64,000 nucleotides of DNA from Heloderma charlesbogerti (GCA_026122225.1 JANEZZ010000310.1:310001-374000), one strand, 5' to 3'. Numbered from the stretch's first letter, positions 1-13,600 are shown. The notes: generated from the letters alone by a model not told the origin. Numbers and translations: made by a program.

Positions 1-112
1 TTCAGGCAGGATTCCTTACTAGTCCTACCTGGAGGTGCGGGTGCGGGGAATTGAACCTGGAACCTTCACAGCATGCAAAGCAGGTGCTCTACCAGTGAGC
101 CCCCCCGCTACA
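1..112 (-). repeat. tRNA-derived SINE (family A), truncated at the window edge
   Basis: Read on the minus strand this carries a tRNA-like head, with an A-box region (gctcactggtagagcacct) and a B-box-like stretch (ggttcaattcccc), followed by the body shared with copies at 20338-20524, 29575-29756 and 57818-57996. The 3' part of the SINE lies off the left edge. It is a retroposed SINE, not a functional tRNA gene. Confidence 0.8.
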
Positions 113-540
113 GTTTGCTACTGTCCCTTACTGATCCTTGCAGTTATGTTTCTACTGTTTTGAATTGTCATTCGTTGTTGATTTGCTGTATTGTAAGCTG
201 CTTGCAGCATAAATAGGTCAATGAATGTGTTAGATGACACCTATACAAAAGTGTAGGAGAACGATTGGGGAAGTCATCAAAAGAAGGTTCAAGTTTGCTA
301 TGTTCACCTTAATGTATTGCAAACCTCTGAGTTGGATCATGCCCATAATGTGCAACATGGATTGGCAATACTTTTTTGGGAAAAAGTGTCTCAAAAGGAT
401 GTTAAGACCGGAATGCAAGCTAGGAACTTTAAAAATTAGATTCCAAGGCAGGAGTAGCATAACTTGAGACATGTAATTATTTAGTTGTATTCTTCATATT
501 TAAAGGTTAAATGGATGATTCTCACACATTCATATAAAAT
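113..540. other. Intergenic stretch without recognised feature
   Basis: AT-rich sequence downstream of ARIH1. Short open frames occur on both strands, but none resembles a known protein or shows domain-like composition. Confidence 0.5.
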
Positions 541-632
541 CCTGTCCTGCGCTCAATGCAGTAAGGCCTGGCGTGCTATGGTCCATGAGGTCACGAAGAG
601 TCAGACACGACTGAACCACTGAACAACAACAG
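541..632 (+). repeat. BovB (RTE) LINE 3' tail with a tiny inverted 5' piece
   Basis: From about 565 this matches the last ~65 bases of the BovB copy that ends near 53346 (aaggcctggcgtgctatggt, ending in gaacaacaac). Just upstream, 541-555 is the reverse complement of the BovB segment that should directly precede this tail. This is a severely 5'-truncated insertion with an inverted 5' end, as expected from target-primed reverse transcription with twin priming. Confidence 0.75.
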
Positions 633-783
633 ATGTGTATTGAGCTCTACATCTAGAATTATACTTCAACTTGCAATGTTTTGTGGAAACAGCTTTTAAT
701 GAAATACTTGTCCAGTGGTTGCATTGAAAGCACTCTTGAGCTATGCTAGTCACTATTTTTTTTGTCTTGTTTAGCAAGGTCCA

Positions 784-1321
784 TTGTTGTTGTTGTTGTT
801 CAGTCGTGTCTGACTCTTCGTGACCCCATGGACCATAGCACGTCAGGCCTTCCTGTCCTGCGCTCTCTCCCGGAGCGTGCTCAAGTCCATATTCATTGCA
901 TCGGTGATGCTATCTAGCCATCTCATCCTCTGCCGTCCCCTTCTCCTTTTGCCTTCAGTCTTTCCCAGCATCAGGGTCTTTTCCAGAGTTTTCTCTTTGC
1001 ATTAGGTGGCCAAAATATTTGAGCTTCAGCTTCAGTATCTGCCCTGCCCTTCCAATGAGCACTCAGGTTTGATTTCCTTTGGGATTGACTGATTTGACCT
1101 CCTTGCAGTCCAGGGGATGTGTAAGAGTCTTCTCCAACACCACAGTTCGAAAGCATCAATTCTTCGGCGCTCAGCCTTCCTTATAGTCCAGCTCTCACAG
1201 CCATACGTTACTACTGGGAAAACCATAGCTTCGATTAGACGGACCTTTGTTGGCAAGGTGATGTCTCTGCTTCTTACTATGCTGTCTAGGTTTGCCATAG
1301 CTTTCCTCCCAAGGAGCAAAC
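784..1321 (-). repeat. BovB (RTE clade) LINE, 5'-truncated 3' end
   Basis: On the minus strand this encodes the C-terminal end of a BovB ORF2, in frame from residues like LLGRKAMANLDSIV through YGCESWT to a basic RRIDAFELWCWRR stretch. It then continues into the 3' tail ending in (GTT)n on the plus strand. It matches the copy at 52318-53346 over its whole length and begins at the same internal point (LLLGRKAM) where homology stops, so it is 5'-truncated. BovB is an RTE-clade LINE known from squamates and ruminants and is a classic case of horizontal transfer. This copy lies outside the ARIH1 transcript. Confidence 0.9.
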
Positions 1322-1404
1322 AAAATTTGCAAGAGGCTGGATGAAACAACTGCACCTAAATTCAAATTTCAGAGACCGGTGCAACAAAAGTGACCTAGGG
1401 TTCT

Positions 1405-1420
1405 GGGGGGGGGGGGGGGG
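1405..1420 (+). repeat. Poly-G tract (16 G)
   Basis: Sixteen uninterrupted G residues. Length may be polymorphic or affected by sequencing error. Confidence 0.8.
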
Positions 1421-2585
1421 AGATAGATGAAACAGTTATGCCTCAGCTGTTAGCTACCTTTATGATCAGCAAGATGGATTGCAGAAGGAAAAAAGTACTG
1501 TTTCTATGGAAACAATCCCCAACTGTGCTGAACGCATTGTAAAGGCTAAATTGCTAGCTACACAGGAAAAAGCAGATAGAAGAATGAACACTATAAGGCT
1601 TCAGTTTCAACGTCTCTATGAGGAAAGAGTTTGCAGACAATGTCCACCTCCCCCTGCCCCCCACATCCAACACATTACAAATAACCTTACCAAACGTCTT
1701 TTCATACGTGCTCTTTCAGTACTGGGTTTCATGGTGCTCTTGAAAATTTGTCAAGATTGTGCTGGGGCTCCAAAGAAACCAAGTTTTCACCGAGCTGCAA
1801 CGACCACATCTTTGTGTGTGCTTGTTGCATGGACTTCACACTACACAATGTTGGCTCTGGATCTGTTGCTAGGCCAATTTCCAACAATTTCTGCCTGCTG
1901 TATTTGGAAGCGGGAGGAGGGGGGAGAAAATCTTAATACAGAATGTACCTATTTTATCCATTTACTATTTTTACTTGGGGTTTACCATTTTATCCATTTA
2001 CCATACGTCTTCATGGTCCACAAGGGCAGCTGCTTACTGCATCACTCAAGAGGCCAGGCCTGACCTAAAGAAACCTAGGCTCATCAAAGACATTGTGGGC
2101 AAACTTCCAAGTTTGTGGGATCTCCTTTGCATTTAACTAGGCCTGATGCAAAAGACACACACTTAGAATTAAACAATTCTGAACCCAGTAATTTATTTTG
2201 ACTAGCAGAATTTAAGGGAGCTCACAGTCCCCATATGCAGATTTCAACAGATTTGCATATGGGAAATAGGGCCATATGGACAGTTTGAAGCATCCCATCA
2301 GTTTGAGGACTGATTCCAACTTGTTCTAGGGCAAGGCCAACTTCTCCCTGGCTTGTTCTATCTGTTCACCCAGGCATTTTCCAAGGTGGGATATTTTCCT
2401 AACATGTATCAGATATACAGGTCCAAACTGCTACACAACACGCATGCACACACGCACACCCACACTTACTGTCCCTTTACTAATGCAGCAAGTTCTTCAA
2501 AGCCAGGCAGGCTAGGAAGAATGCCTGTTCCAGTTTAAAAGCAGAAGACAAGATTACGGCAAGCAAACACAAAAAAAACTAATGA
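1421..2585. other. Intergenic sequence downstream of ARIH1
   Basis: No gene is recognised. A 194-codon open frame at 1479-2063 has no domain features and no neighbouring exon structure. A short CA-type run lies near 2440-2465. The stretch ends at the inferred ARIH1 cleavage site. Confidence 0.5.
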
Positions 2586-2601
2586 AATAACAAAATAAAA
2601 G

Positions 2602-2607
2602 TTTATT
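2602..2607 (-). promoter_or_regulatory. ARIH1: Distal poly(A) signal AATAAA of ARIH1
   Basis: Consensus AATAAA on the minus strand. About 15-45 bases downstream is a U-rich region with runs of T and TGTGTT, the usual downstream element. It is the last good signal before intergenic transposon DNA begins. Confidence 0.55.
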
Positions 2608-4298
2608 AGAATTAGGAACGCTTTCTCTCCCTCTGTTTAGCCTTAACACGGAACAGTCCAGCAGTTACAATGAAGTCTAAGAACAGTTATTTCCACAGCA
2701 TAGGGTGCTCTCTAGATGGAAAAAAAAATTAGAAGATTACAAGTATTCCATCACAGCTCTGTCCGATTGTCTTACCACCCCCAAGTGCTGGATAACAAGA
2801 TCCTCCTGTACATGGAAAGGTTCTCAAAAGAGCACCGCTTTCATCTCACGCAATAACTGATTTCTAATACAGCAGTTGTACTAAAACATTTCAGGGTTAA
2901 ATGGTTTTGAAAAACTAAGACTGTCTGATACATACACTACAAAAAACCAAAACAAAAAACAAACCCGCTGCAGTGGATTAAGTGGAATAGACGAGGGCGG
3001 GCGCTAAACACAGACCATGCTCTGCTCTCCTGTTTTGTGTGGCTAGAGGACCCTCGTTCACTTAGCCCATGATAAAGTCAACACAAACCATTATTTTAGC
3101 ATATTGCACCAACCAAAGCTTGAGAGTAGCATCTTCATTGCCAAGTATTTGCTTGTTTGTTTTTAAGAAAAGAAGGGACTGTAAAGGATAGAAAGGGGGT
3201 GGCGGAAATGTCTAGAATTGATGAGTAAGCCTTTACAAGAATTTCTGTTTAAGTGATCTCACTGCTAAGCTGAGTTTTAGGAAGTCCCCCCACCCCTCCA
3301 AAAAATATGTGTATGGTCTTTATAAGCAGAAGATACAACATATTTATATACAGTTTGTATTTTTAAAAAGTAGAGGGAAGAGAATGGCAAGAGCAAGCCA
3401 TTTAGAAACAGGAAAAAATGGGTGTGGGATGCTGGAAGCATGAACACATTCATCCAGTTTACGCACCCACACAGCATGGCCACCTGTTTCATTATCCCAG
3501 TTCCAAGCAAAGATGCTAAAAGAATCTTGGAAAAAGATAATCTGAACCAGACTGGAACTTTTCAGTCAATCTTGGGTGGCAGTGTGCAAAGGCATAGCAG
3601 AGGACGTGGCAGAAAACCTTAGGAGAGGTATCCAAGCAACAGTTGCACTGCACTCAATTTGAACGAGCAGAATTCTTTGGAGAAATATTCGCCACCCCTC
3701 TGAAAGAGATGTTTGTTCTGCTAGTGCAAGCTGACTAAGAAAATTCAACACCCTCTGCCCCACAACAGGCATAAGTTTGTTTCTGCTTTCAGGACATTGC
3801 AGGCAAGCCACAAGCAAGCAAATAAGCCCTGTCACGCCAAAGCTGCATGGGAACAGATGAAAAGCTCAACCTCCAATTGTGCTGTTCGATTCACAAGCCA
3901 GGCAATATTAGATTAGGCTCAAGAGCTCACAGTACAATCTGATACTCTTTCAACAACTACTAATTCCCTTTCTGCAATTCCCTGCAATTTTAGAAGTCTT
4001 TGCCAGGCTGCATAGGAGGGCTGTTGTTCCAGAAACACAATCTACAGCATCACTCGGTGAGCATGGAACTTGTAGAACAGATCTTTGGATCCTGGTCACA
4101 GTCTCTACTTGAAAGAGTAGCAGAAGTAGCCCTTTGGGAAACTGACTTTACACAGACCCCTTTTGAACTGCTTCAGCAGATCCAATGTTTTCCTCTTAAC
4201 TTGAAAGTGTAAACACTGCCATGGTGGGGGAAAAAATAGATGCTCCCATGCAGGAGCAGATTTAATAAACTGCTTCCAACTGGTGCTTTAACATAGCT

Positions 4299-4304
4299 TT
4301 TATT
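4299..4304 (-). promoter_or_regulatory. ARIH1: Possible internal poly(A) signal
   Basis: AATAAA on the minus strand inside the inferred 3' UTR. It is a candidate for a shorter transcript isoform, with weaker support than the distal site. Confidence 0.3.
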
Positions 4305-5481
4305 ACAAAAAAGACTATAAATGATGGTATAGTTGAAACTCACTCACTCTTCCGTCCCATGGGGAGGGGGGGAGATATCCAATGACTTCATAGAATGCAG
4401 ACCCTTGCAACTAGATGGAGTGTTTGCTATATTAGGCACTTTTTCCAACATTCTAGCCCCAGAATTGTTACCCACAGCAGCTCCATCTTAGTTTTCAGTG
4501 TTCCACAACTGATAAAGACAACGCAACATGGAATGTTCCATTTGAGCACTTCAAATCCTAACACTTCCTATGAATGACTATGAGCCAGGTGCAAGGTGGA
4601 TGTCTTGACGTGCATGGAAATAGCTAGAGACTGGGCAAGAGGGATGAATATTCTGAGCAAAGAGACAAAGCAGTCGGAATCACTACGCTTTCATTTCCAA
4701 ATGTTAAACACACACCAAGGTTAAGTCAGTTTGCATCAGAAAGCTGGAAGTGCAAATGGGACAGTGTCCGTTGCCAGCAATGAACACACCCAAACAATGA
4801 AATAGTTGCAAAGGAGCTGCAGGAGCAGGAGGAGGAGGAGACCAAGATTTCTCTTGACATTTTGAGAGACAGAGAGAGAGAAAGAGAAAGAGTCATTACA
4901 GCAGCACACACTGCCCCCCCCGCCCCATCCCAATCCCAGATAAAAAGCAAACTGAAAGAAAAATGCACAGCAAATAGACATCTTGAAGATTTTTAAAGAA
5001 TAAATATTTTTGTAATTAAACATTATGCAAACACGTGCCACGCTTGCTCTTTGTCCATGCATATGCGCTATTTACAATTTTGAAAAATACTGTGTTGTCC
5101 TCTTTGTTTTTTAAAAGTCATATACAAAGTTTTTTCCTTGCTGTGTGCCCCCTCCCCGCCCCATCCTCTTTACAATAAGCCAAACGACATTCACCCATGA
5201 ACTGGTGCATGTGTGAGGGGAGCGGGTGGGAGGGCAGGGAGGGGGAAATCTCATACCAAAGTACATCAAAATGGCTGGTTGGACATGAAAAGCAGTGTCA
5301 AGAAACTGTTTTAAATTTAATCTGTAATACGCATAGGAGAAAGAAGGGGGGAAAAGTCAGCTTGGAGAATGAAGCTACATTACAAGTTAAAGTTGGAGGG
5401 ATGCTTTGTTTGTTTTTTTAGTGCGTCTGTCACACTTACTGGCCACCTAGAATACTGTTGTACAATGGTTTATCTACCTTT

Positions 5482-5487
5482 TTTATT
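5482..5487 (-). promoter_or_regulatory. ARIH1: Possible proximal poly(A) signal
   Basis: AATAAA on the minus strand only ~165 bases past the stop codon, in a very AT-rich stretch. It could define the shortest 3' UTR isoform. Confidence 0.35.
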
Positions 5488-5651
5488 ACAATATAATTTA
5501 CTTAAATTTTTCCATTAACAAAAACAGAATTCCGGTACTACAGACCAGCGGTGTAATAGGCGTAGTGCCCCTTTTTGTGTGTGTTTTGCTTTAATTGCAT
5601 GAGCACTCTAGATGTAAAAGGTTTTCAGAGTTCGTTTTATGCAGGCCACTT

Positions 5652-5736
5652 TCAGTCCTCAATATATTCCCACAGGTCCTTCTCATAGCCTTCATGCACG
5701 TGCTGCAACAAAACTCTTCGTCGGCTCTCACAGTAT
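5652..5736 (-). CDS. ARIH1: ARIH1 exon 14 (terminal coding exon)
   Basis: Acceptor CTTGCAG precedes 5736. One base completes Arg530, then residues 531-557 follow (YCESRRR to EYIED) and the TGA stop at 5654-5652. This is the C-terminal end of the Ariadne domain, with the highly conserved acidic tail. Phase with exon 13 is correct: that exon ends in AG and this one starts with A. Confidence 0.96.
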
Positions 5737-8700
5737 CTGCAAGGGGAAGGGCAGACAATAACCGTTAGATAACACGGGCTGGTGGCCATTACACACACAC
5801 TGTATTTCAAGGCAACGGGGAAAGGGCTTTTATGCCAAAGAGTCAACAACAGTGGCTCAGTGAGGGATGTCTGCCTTTGCCTAGTTCGGAATGGAAACAG
5901 ACAGAGGGCCTCCCATCTGGTCAATTTCACAACTGGGTAGTCTCCAGGGTAGATTTTGGAGATCTTGCACTACAGCAGGGGTGGGCAGAAGGTAGATCTC
6001 TAGATGTTTTGGACTTCAACTCCCAGAAGCCCCTGACAGTATGGCCAACAAGAATGCTGGGAGTTGCAAGTCCAAAACATCTGGAGATCTACATTCTGAT
6101 CACCTCTGCACTAAAAGATGGGCCTCCTACCACATAACCATTATGCTTACCAACATAATACTATGGCAGCTGAGCTCAAGCTTTCCTCTGCTAAACATTC
6201 ACATTTGTAGTGGGTCCTGGCCTGATGTCCAAGAACTGAAGCATGATGACTGCAGGAGAGGCATCGTATTTAAAACTATGTAATTTCCTAGGTGGCAACA
6301 CTGCTCCCCCTGAGCACTGCATGCAAATCAAGTCCCCGCCCGGCAAAAACGTTGCATATTGCCCATTCTTTCTGCCCACCTGTTAAATGGCAAGGAAACC
6401 CATTCAAATAGCCATGCCTTGCAGCATGGACCCCTAGATATTGAGGAAAGAACATGACATGCCACTGTCCCACATGCCCATTTCTTCTTCACTCATAAGG
6501 CAAGATCTTTCCCTTCAAAGGCTTCAAGAAAGAAAGAAAAAAACATGACACAGTCCTGCAAGCAAGCTGAGGTCAGTTTCCTCCTTAGGAGAAAAAAAAA
6601 ATGCATGCCCCCCCCAAAAGCGGGAGCAGGTGTGTGGGAACCAGCACACACACTCCTGCAGCATCGTTAACCATGGGCTGAACTGGCTCTTTGTCTGTGT
6701 CTCTTTCTCATATACACATCTCATATACACATCTCATATACACATGGCCATTTCCTATCAGCTAGGCCATTACATAGCTTCATTCATTTCAATATCTACT
6801 TCATGGTATTTTAGTCATGAGCAAACCCTCAGTTTTAAAGACGGAGTGTACCTGTACTTATCTTGCACTTTCTGCTTTATGTCTTGCAGTGAATCTTGGG
6901 AGATATCTCGTTCCAGATACCCAGAAAGGACCTCGGTAGCGTTTTCCAAATCTGCTTGATTATTCTAGAAAGGCAAAATAAACAACAACAACCTCTTATC
7001 CAGACAGCTCCTGGAATTGAGAATCATCATGTGAACAATGCTAAAATCAGGAGTGAGAAAGAACGCTGAAACACCCTTCACAAGAGCCCATCTATGAAAT
7101 TTAGCACTTTGCTAGCAGGTACTCATTGAAGCCTTCTTGGAACATCTTCAAATCTTGAGGAAGCTCTCTCATTTGGTCTTATGAATAGCAGGTAGGAAGT
7201 TCCTCCGTTCATAATCTCCTAATTTATTAGAACCCTTAGCAGCACCTTTTGTTCTACTATGAATGAACAACAACAAAAAATTGTGGATATTTTTTGGACT
7301 GCAAGCAAGTTGCTACCCTGGCCAATCATAAACAAGATGGCTAATGACTGACTTCTACTAGTCCAGATGCCTATGTGCTACCTCCAGTACCAGAGGCAGT
7401 GAGCTGATGGACACCAGTTGCTGAGGAACATGGGTGGGAAGGTGCTGTTGCGCTCGTGCCGTGCTTATGGGTTCCTGGTCGACAGCTGGTTGGCTACTGT
7501 ATGAACAGAATGCTGGACTAGACGGACCCTTGGTCTGATCCAGGAGGGCTCTTCTTATGTTCTTTTGTTTAGATAAAACTGTTAAACACTCTTTCCCATT
7601 AAGAAGCCACAGTTCTTAAGAACGTGTTACCATGTTCTTCATTACTCCTGTTTTGAAGTCAAGTAACAATATATTCTAACTGACCCCCAGCCCCAGCAAT
7701 GAATTCTCTTATATCTTATAAGTAGGGCTGAAATTAATTTACAGACCAGTTGAAGCTGTAGTAGCAGCAAGGGAAAACTATTATTTTTAGTCTTTTCTGG
7801 TTTTCATATTTTACTGACATGGGAAATGAAATAAAAGATTAAAAGTGACTTTTGTAGGAAGGATGAAGGTGTCAGTGTGGGGCTCCAAGATGCATGCTGG
7901 CTGCCATTTTGAGTATGCAAGCCATGACAGGGCATGCCACAGCTTGTCACATGATGTGAACCCAGGTGCTGTGAGTTATTTGAGCATTAAACAATCCTCA
8001 GATAAATCCAGAACAACACACAATACCCAGGTTCTCATGACACAAGCCAAGGTGTGCCCCCATCTGCACTTTCAAAATGATGGCCAGTGTCCCTCTCAGA
8101 GCCCTGCAGGTTAATTAATCCACTGTGGCTTATTGTGACATGCAAACCAGCCCAATACTTGCATTTCCTTCAATATCCTACAATATCCCTTCAAAGTACC
8201 TATACATTTGGTAATATGGAAAGTTTTAAGTTGGAATTTTATTTTATTTGCATAGTTTATAACTCACACCTTCACCATAAATTTAAAGTTCCCAGGGTGC
8301 CTAACAAAGTAGTAAGATACAAAAAAAATATACAAGAATATGAATACTAAAGTAAGGCATATCAAGTTATACCACAAACCAAAACAGCAACAGCCCATTC
8401 AAACAGTCAGTAAAAATAAAAACTGCTCAAAGTTTAAACTCTACATTTCACAGCTCTTAAAAACATGGAAAAACAAATGTTTTTGCTTGGCTCCTAAATG
8501 CTAGCAATGAGAAAGCCAGACAGGCCTCCTGGGGAGGGCAAAGCAAAGGCAAGGAGCCACCACTGAAAAGGCTTTCTCCCCAGCAGTGGTGCTTTGGTCT
8601 AAGGTGTACCATTCTATGAAACTTCAATGCTCAGCACTCTGAATAACCTTAACAGCTTCTGACCTCTGAATAATTAAGGCTGTAATCCACAGGAAACATG

Positions 8701-10638
8701 TTTCCTTTCAGCATTTATAGAACACTTTTCACAAGGCAGATTGCAACAATTTTTTTTTTTAAATACAGGATAGAAAATACAACTAAGCTCACAGAAACAA
8801 AGACAAACATTAAATTGGAACCAACTGTCATTTGTGTTCCTCCCATCACAAAACCATCTCTTGTGGTGATCATTCCACCTGGTCATTATGCAACTTCGTT
8901 ATGTAACAGTTTGAATTTGCTTTTTCTCTTCTTTCTTCCCCACCCTTTCTGTACCAAATCTCTTACATCAGGGGCGTAGTTTAGGATCTACTGGTGTATC
9001 TCTGGTGGATTTGCATGTGAAGGGTTCCCAACTCCCAAATGTTTAGCAAGAGCAACAAAAGGCTCTTCCATGCATCATTTCCTCCAAAATTAAGACTGCA
9101 AAAACTCTGCTCAGGGCAGGGGAGAACCAGGTGGAGACTGTAAGTGTTGTTCTAGTACTAAAAGCAAATCCCTGGGTTGACCATGTGCTTAGAAACATCC
9201 TGTTCCTTAATTCTAAATGTATGCCTGCCCCTGTTGCTACTATTTTGCATATGGCTATGCTTATTAGGCCTTGGGATTCTAGTAAAAAAACCAAAACACA
9301 AGATAGATCCTGCAAGCCATTATTTTAAGCTGTAAGTCACTTTTGAGTGCTATTCCATCTGTTTCTTATCTAGCCTCTAGGGCACTTCTGCTGTCTCCAT
9401 GTATATTAGCTCGAAACAAAGCAAGCTACGTGTCTGCCTAATACAGAAGCAGTTACTACAGTGCTGTGTCCAGGAGTTATTAATGGGACACACAAATGTA
9501 ACAGTGGGGACAAAGGCGGGATGGATTCACATTGTTGCTGTACTGTGTGAGGCCACTTTAAAAAAAGGCAAACTGCATGCTGGGGATCATTAGGAAAGGA
9601 ATCGAAAAGAAAACTACCAATACCATAATGCCTTTATTGAAATCTGTGGTGCAGCTAGAATACCATAGGAATATGAATATTTCTGGTCGCCATACCTCAG
9701 AAAGGATATTGTAGAGCTAGAGAAATGGCTAATTTGTCTCAAGTGCGAAGCAGTATATAAATGTTGTTAATAAATAAATAAATACATGGGCAATCAGAAA
9801 AGATTAAGGGGCTGGAGGACTTCCCCTATCAGGAAAGGTTATAACATTGGCGGTCTTTAGAAAAAAGCTGGGGGGGGGCATGATAGAGGTGTATAAAATT
9901 ATACATAGTACAGAGAAAGTGGAGAGGAAGAAGTCTCTCTCTTTCATAGTATCACAACCCTGGATCATCCAATAAAGCTGAAGAGTGGACAGGACAGACA
10001 CAAAAGTACTTCTTCACACTGCGCATAGTTGCTCAAGCACTCATACAGCAGAAGGATGATCCGAAAATATTTTGAATAGTCAAACTATGGAATCTGCTAC
10101 AAGTAGTAGTGATGACTGTCAATTTGGATGGCTCTAAAGGGGATCAGCCAAATTCATGGAGGAGAAGTCATTATGAACATAACGACTATACATTACCTCC
10201 AGTATCAGAGGCAGTATGCTTCTCAATACCAGTTTCTGGGGAACATGAGCAGGGTGGTGGGGCTATTGCACTCGTGTCCTACTTGTGGGCTTCCCATAGG
10301 CATCTGGTTGGTGGGATCCAGCATGACTCTTCTTATGTTATTAACTGTATTTTTAGCCATCAGCAAAGGAACTGATAATTGTGAGTGACTGAGCTGGTTG
10401 GATTGTGGTAGGCCTCGAGGCCTTGTTATAAAAACGGGGCTAAGCACATGCCTCAGGTAGAAGAGTTGAGAAGAACATGTGAGGTGACAAGTTAACCTCA
10501 AAAAAGGGATCCCAGAGAAAGTATATGGACCCTCTGATAACAACGTAGAAGACTGGCACACATATGTTGTGTGCCTTAAGTAGTATTTTGCACTTCAGGA
10601 TACCCAAGATGAAAAGAAAGTGCCTAGCACTGCTCAAC

Positions 10639-10671
<33 letters not shown>

Positions 10672-13600
10672 GGGGGGAAGGTCAACATGCCACTTGCTTC
10701 ATAGTTTGACATACCTAGAGAAAGCATCCTCCCAAATTCTTTGCTAAAATCATGGCTCAGCTACAGGAACATTTTGCACCAAAATCTTGGGACATTGCAA
10801 AAAGATTCTAATTTCACAACCATAACCAGAAAAAAGGGGAAATAGTTAAGGCTTATGGAGTTGCATACTGAAGGTTGGCCAAACACTGCAATTTTGGGGA
10901 CACCCTACAAGTAGGGATGTTGGAGAAATGGGTGGTCGGGTTCGATGCGTTTTCCTAGGTTCTCCCCCCTCCTGGACTTTGTTCCTGCTATGGTGCCCAA
11001 CTCAATCTGCAGCAAGTTGGGCATTTTGCACATTTCTCCCCGCTGGTTCTATAATTTGCGCACATTTCTGAGTAATTTGTCCAAATTACAGCCAAAGTTG
11101 CACAAATTCAGCCATAATTTACACGTATTGCTCAGAAATTTCTGCAGATCGCAGAAACTGCGAAAAATGCACAAAAAACGTTCCTGGAGTCGGGGGGGGG
11201 GAACCCACAGGTCAGCCGAGAGTCTACCAAGAGTCCTTGGTCTTCACCAGACCCCCTCTCCGGGAGACCAAGGTTGCTGAGTGCATGTACTGGAGGTTGG
11301 GCCCGAAGGGCAGTCTGGGGATTCTGCTCGTGTACCGTCCACCCCGCTGCACGACTGACTCCCTGGCCGAGGTGCTTGAGGTGGTCTCTGATGTGCGTGT
11401 GCAGTCCCCTAACTTCTTGGTATTGGGGGACTTCAACGTACATTCGGAGGCCATCCTCACAGGAGCACCTCGGGACTTCATGGAGACCATGGCCTCCTGG
11501 GAGCTGCACCATATTCTAACTGGGCCCACCCATGTAGCCGGTCATGCACTAGACCTTGTGTTTGTTTCTGGAGAAGCGGGGAGTGATCTGGAAGTCGGGG
11601 GTATATTCACCACCCCCTTGTCATGGTCAGATCACTATCGGGTGACGTTGGACTTCTCGGTTCCACAACCCCTCCGCAGGGGTGGAGGACCCATTAAAAT
11701 GGTCCGCCCCAGGCGTCTTATGGATCCAAATGGATTCCTGAACGTGCTTGGGGATTCTCTGGGGCATGCCAACGGCCACTCGGTCGAGACCCTGGTGGGT
11801 GGCTGGAATGCCGCAATCACTGGGGCATTAGATCAGGTGGCTCCGAAACGCCCTCTCCCCCTGAACAGGGCTCGGACTGCACCATGGTTCAATCCGCAGT
11901 TACGACCTCTGAAACAGGAGGTGAGACGGCTAGAGCGCCGGTGGCGGAAGTCTCTCTCCAAAGACGATCAGACACGGGCTAGAGCTGTATCTTCAGCCTA
12001 TCACGTGGCGGTGAAGGCAGCAAAAAAGGAATATTATGCTGCCTCCATCGCGTCTGCAGAGTGCTGTCCCAGGAGGCTGTTCCAAGTGGTCCGGAGCCTG
12101 GTCAGTCCTGTGGCTCCGGAACCACTGGAGCATTCTAAGGCCTCCTGTGAGGCCTTGGCAAGGCACTTTGCAGATAAAATTGATCAGGTTAGGTGTGTTA
12201 CTCTGCACGCTGTGGATACAGTTAGTGAGCAAGAGGCGGCCTGTGGCAAACTGGTTTTGTGGGATCGGTTCCAGCTTCTTCCTCCTGATGAAGTGGACAA
12301 GGTGCTTTCATCGGTACGGCCGACCACCTGCTTACTTGATCCTTGCCCATCTTGGCTCATTATGAGCTGCAGAGAGAGACTGGGTGAGGGGATCAAGGCA
12401 GTGGTGAACGCCTCCCTTGAGGAGGGAGTGATGCCATCAGCCCTCAAGGAAGCAGTGATAAGACCGCTCTTAAAGAAGCCCTCCTTGGATCCTCAAGTTT
12501 TGAACAACTTTCGCCCAGTCTCAAATCTGCCATTTGGGGGCAAGGTGATTGAGTGGGTGGTGGCGGTGCAGTTGAAGGCACAGTTGGAAGAAACTGATTA
12601 TCTAGACCCATTTCAGGCGGGCTTCAGGCCTGGGCATGGGACAGAAACGGCCTTGGTCGCCTTGGTAGATGATATGAGGAGGGCTCTGGATAGGGGTGAA
12701 TGCTCCTTCCTTGTTCTCCTCGACCTTTCAGCGGCTTTCGATACCGTTGACCACAGTATCCTCCTGGACCGCCTGGAGGGGTTGGGCATTGGGGACACCG
12801 TATTGCGGTGGTTCCGGTCCTTCCTCTCCGGCAGGTACCAGAGGGTAGCACTGGGAGAGGAGGTTTCGGACCCGTGGCCACTTACTTGTGGGGTGCCACA
12901 GGGTTCCATCCTCTCCCCGATGCTATTTAACATCTATGTGAAGCCGCTGGGGGCTATCATCAGGAGGTTTGGGGTGCAGTGTCATCAATATGCGGATGAC
13001 ACGCAGCTCTACCTCTCGTTTAAATCTTCACCAAGGTTGGCCGTAGAATCCCTGTCCAAATGTCTGGAGACGGTGAGTGGCTGGATGGGGAGGAATAGGC
13101 TGAAGCTGAACCCTGACAAGACCGAGGTACTTTTGGTGGGAGACAAGAGGAGGCTGGGGGATGTTGACCTGGTGTTGAATGGGGTACAGCTACCCTTGAA
13201 AGACCAGATCCGCAGCCTGGGGATCATTTTGGACTCCCAGCTGTCCATGGAGGCTCAGGTGTCAGCTGTGAGCCGGACAGCGCTGTATCAACTCCATCTG
13301 ATACGGCGGCTGAGCCCCTTCCTTCCCGACCATCTGCTCCCATCGGTAGTACATGCCCTGGTCTCCTCTCATTTAGACTACTGTAATGCGCTCTACGTGG
13401 GGTTACCCTTGAAGACGGTTCGGAAGCTGCAGCTGGTACAGAACGCGGCGGCTCGCCTGATTAAAGGCAGCCGCCGGCAAGATCACATCACTCCAGTGCT
13501 GAAGGAGTTGCACTGGTTACCAGTTGTTTTCCGGGCCAAATTCAAGGTGTTGGTTTTGACCTTTAAAACCTTATATGGTTCCGGCCCAGCCTATCTTAAG

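Larger units (their letters stand above)
2586..5651 (-). other. ARIH1: ARIH1 3' untranslated region (inferred)
   Basis: This ~3.07 kb lies between the ARIH1 stop codon and a consensus AATAAA at 2607-2602 (minus strand). The AATAAA is followed by a U-rich downstream stretch, as expected at a cleavage site. Unlike the flanking DNA it contains no recognisable SINE, LINE or MITE, which fits constraint on a mature transcript. Two internal AATAAA motifs (5487-5482 and 4304-4299) could give shorter isoforms. A CT-rich tract (minus strand) lies around 4865-4895. The extent is inferred from sequence signals only; transcript data would fix it. Confidence 0.6.

Noticed and set aside
1479..2063. 194-codon open frame on the plus strand, possible downstream gene
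   Set aside because: No recognisable domain, mixed low-complexity composition, no splice partners, and it lies in transposon-rich intergenic DNA.
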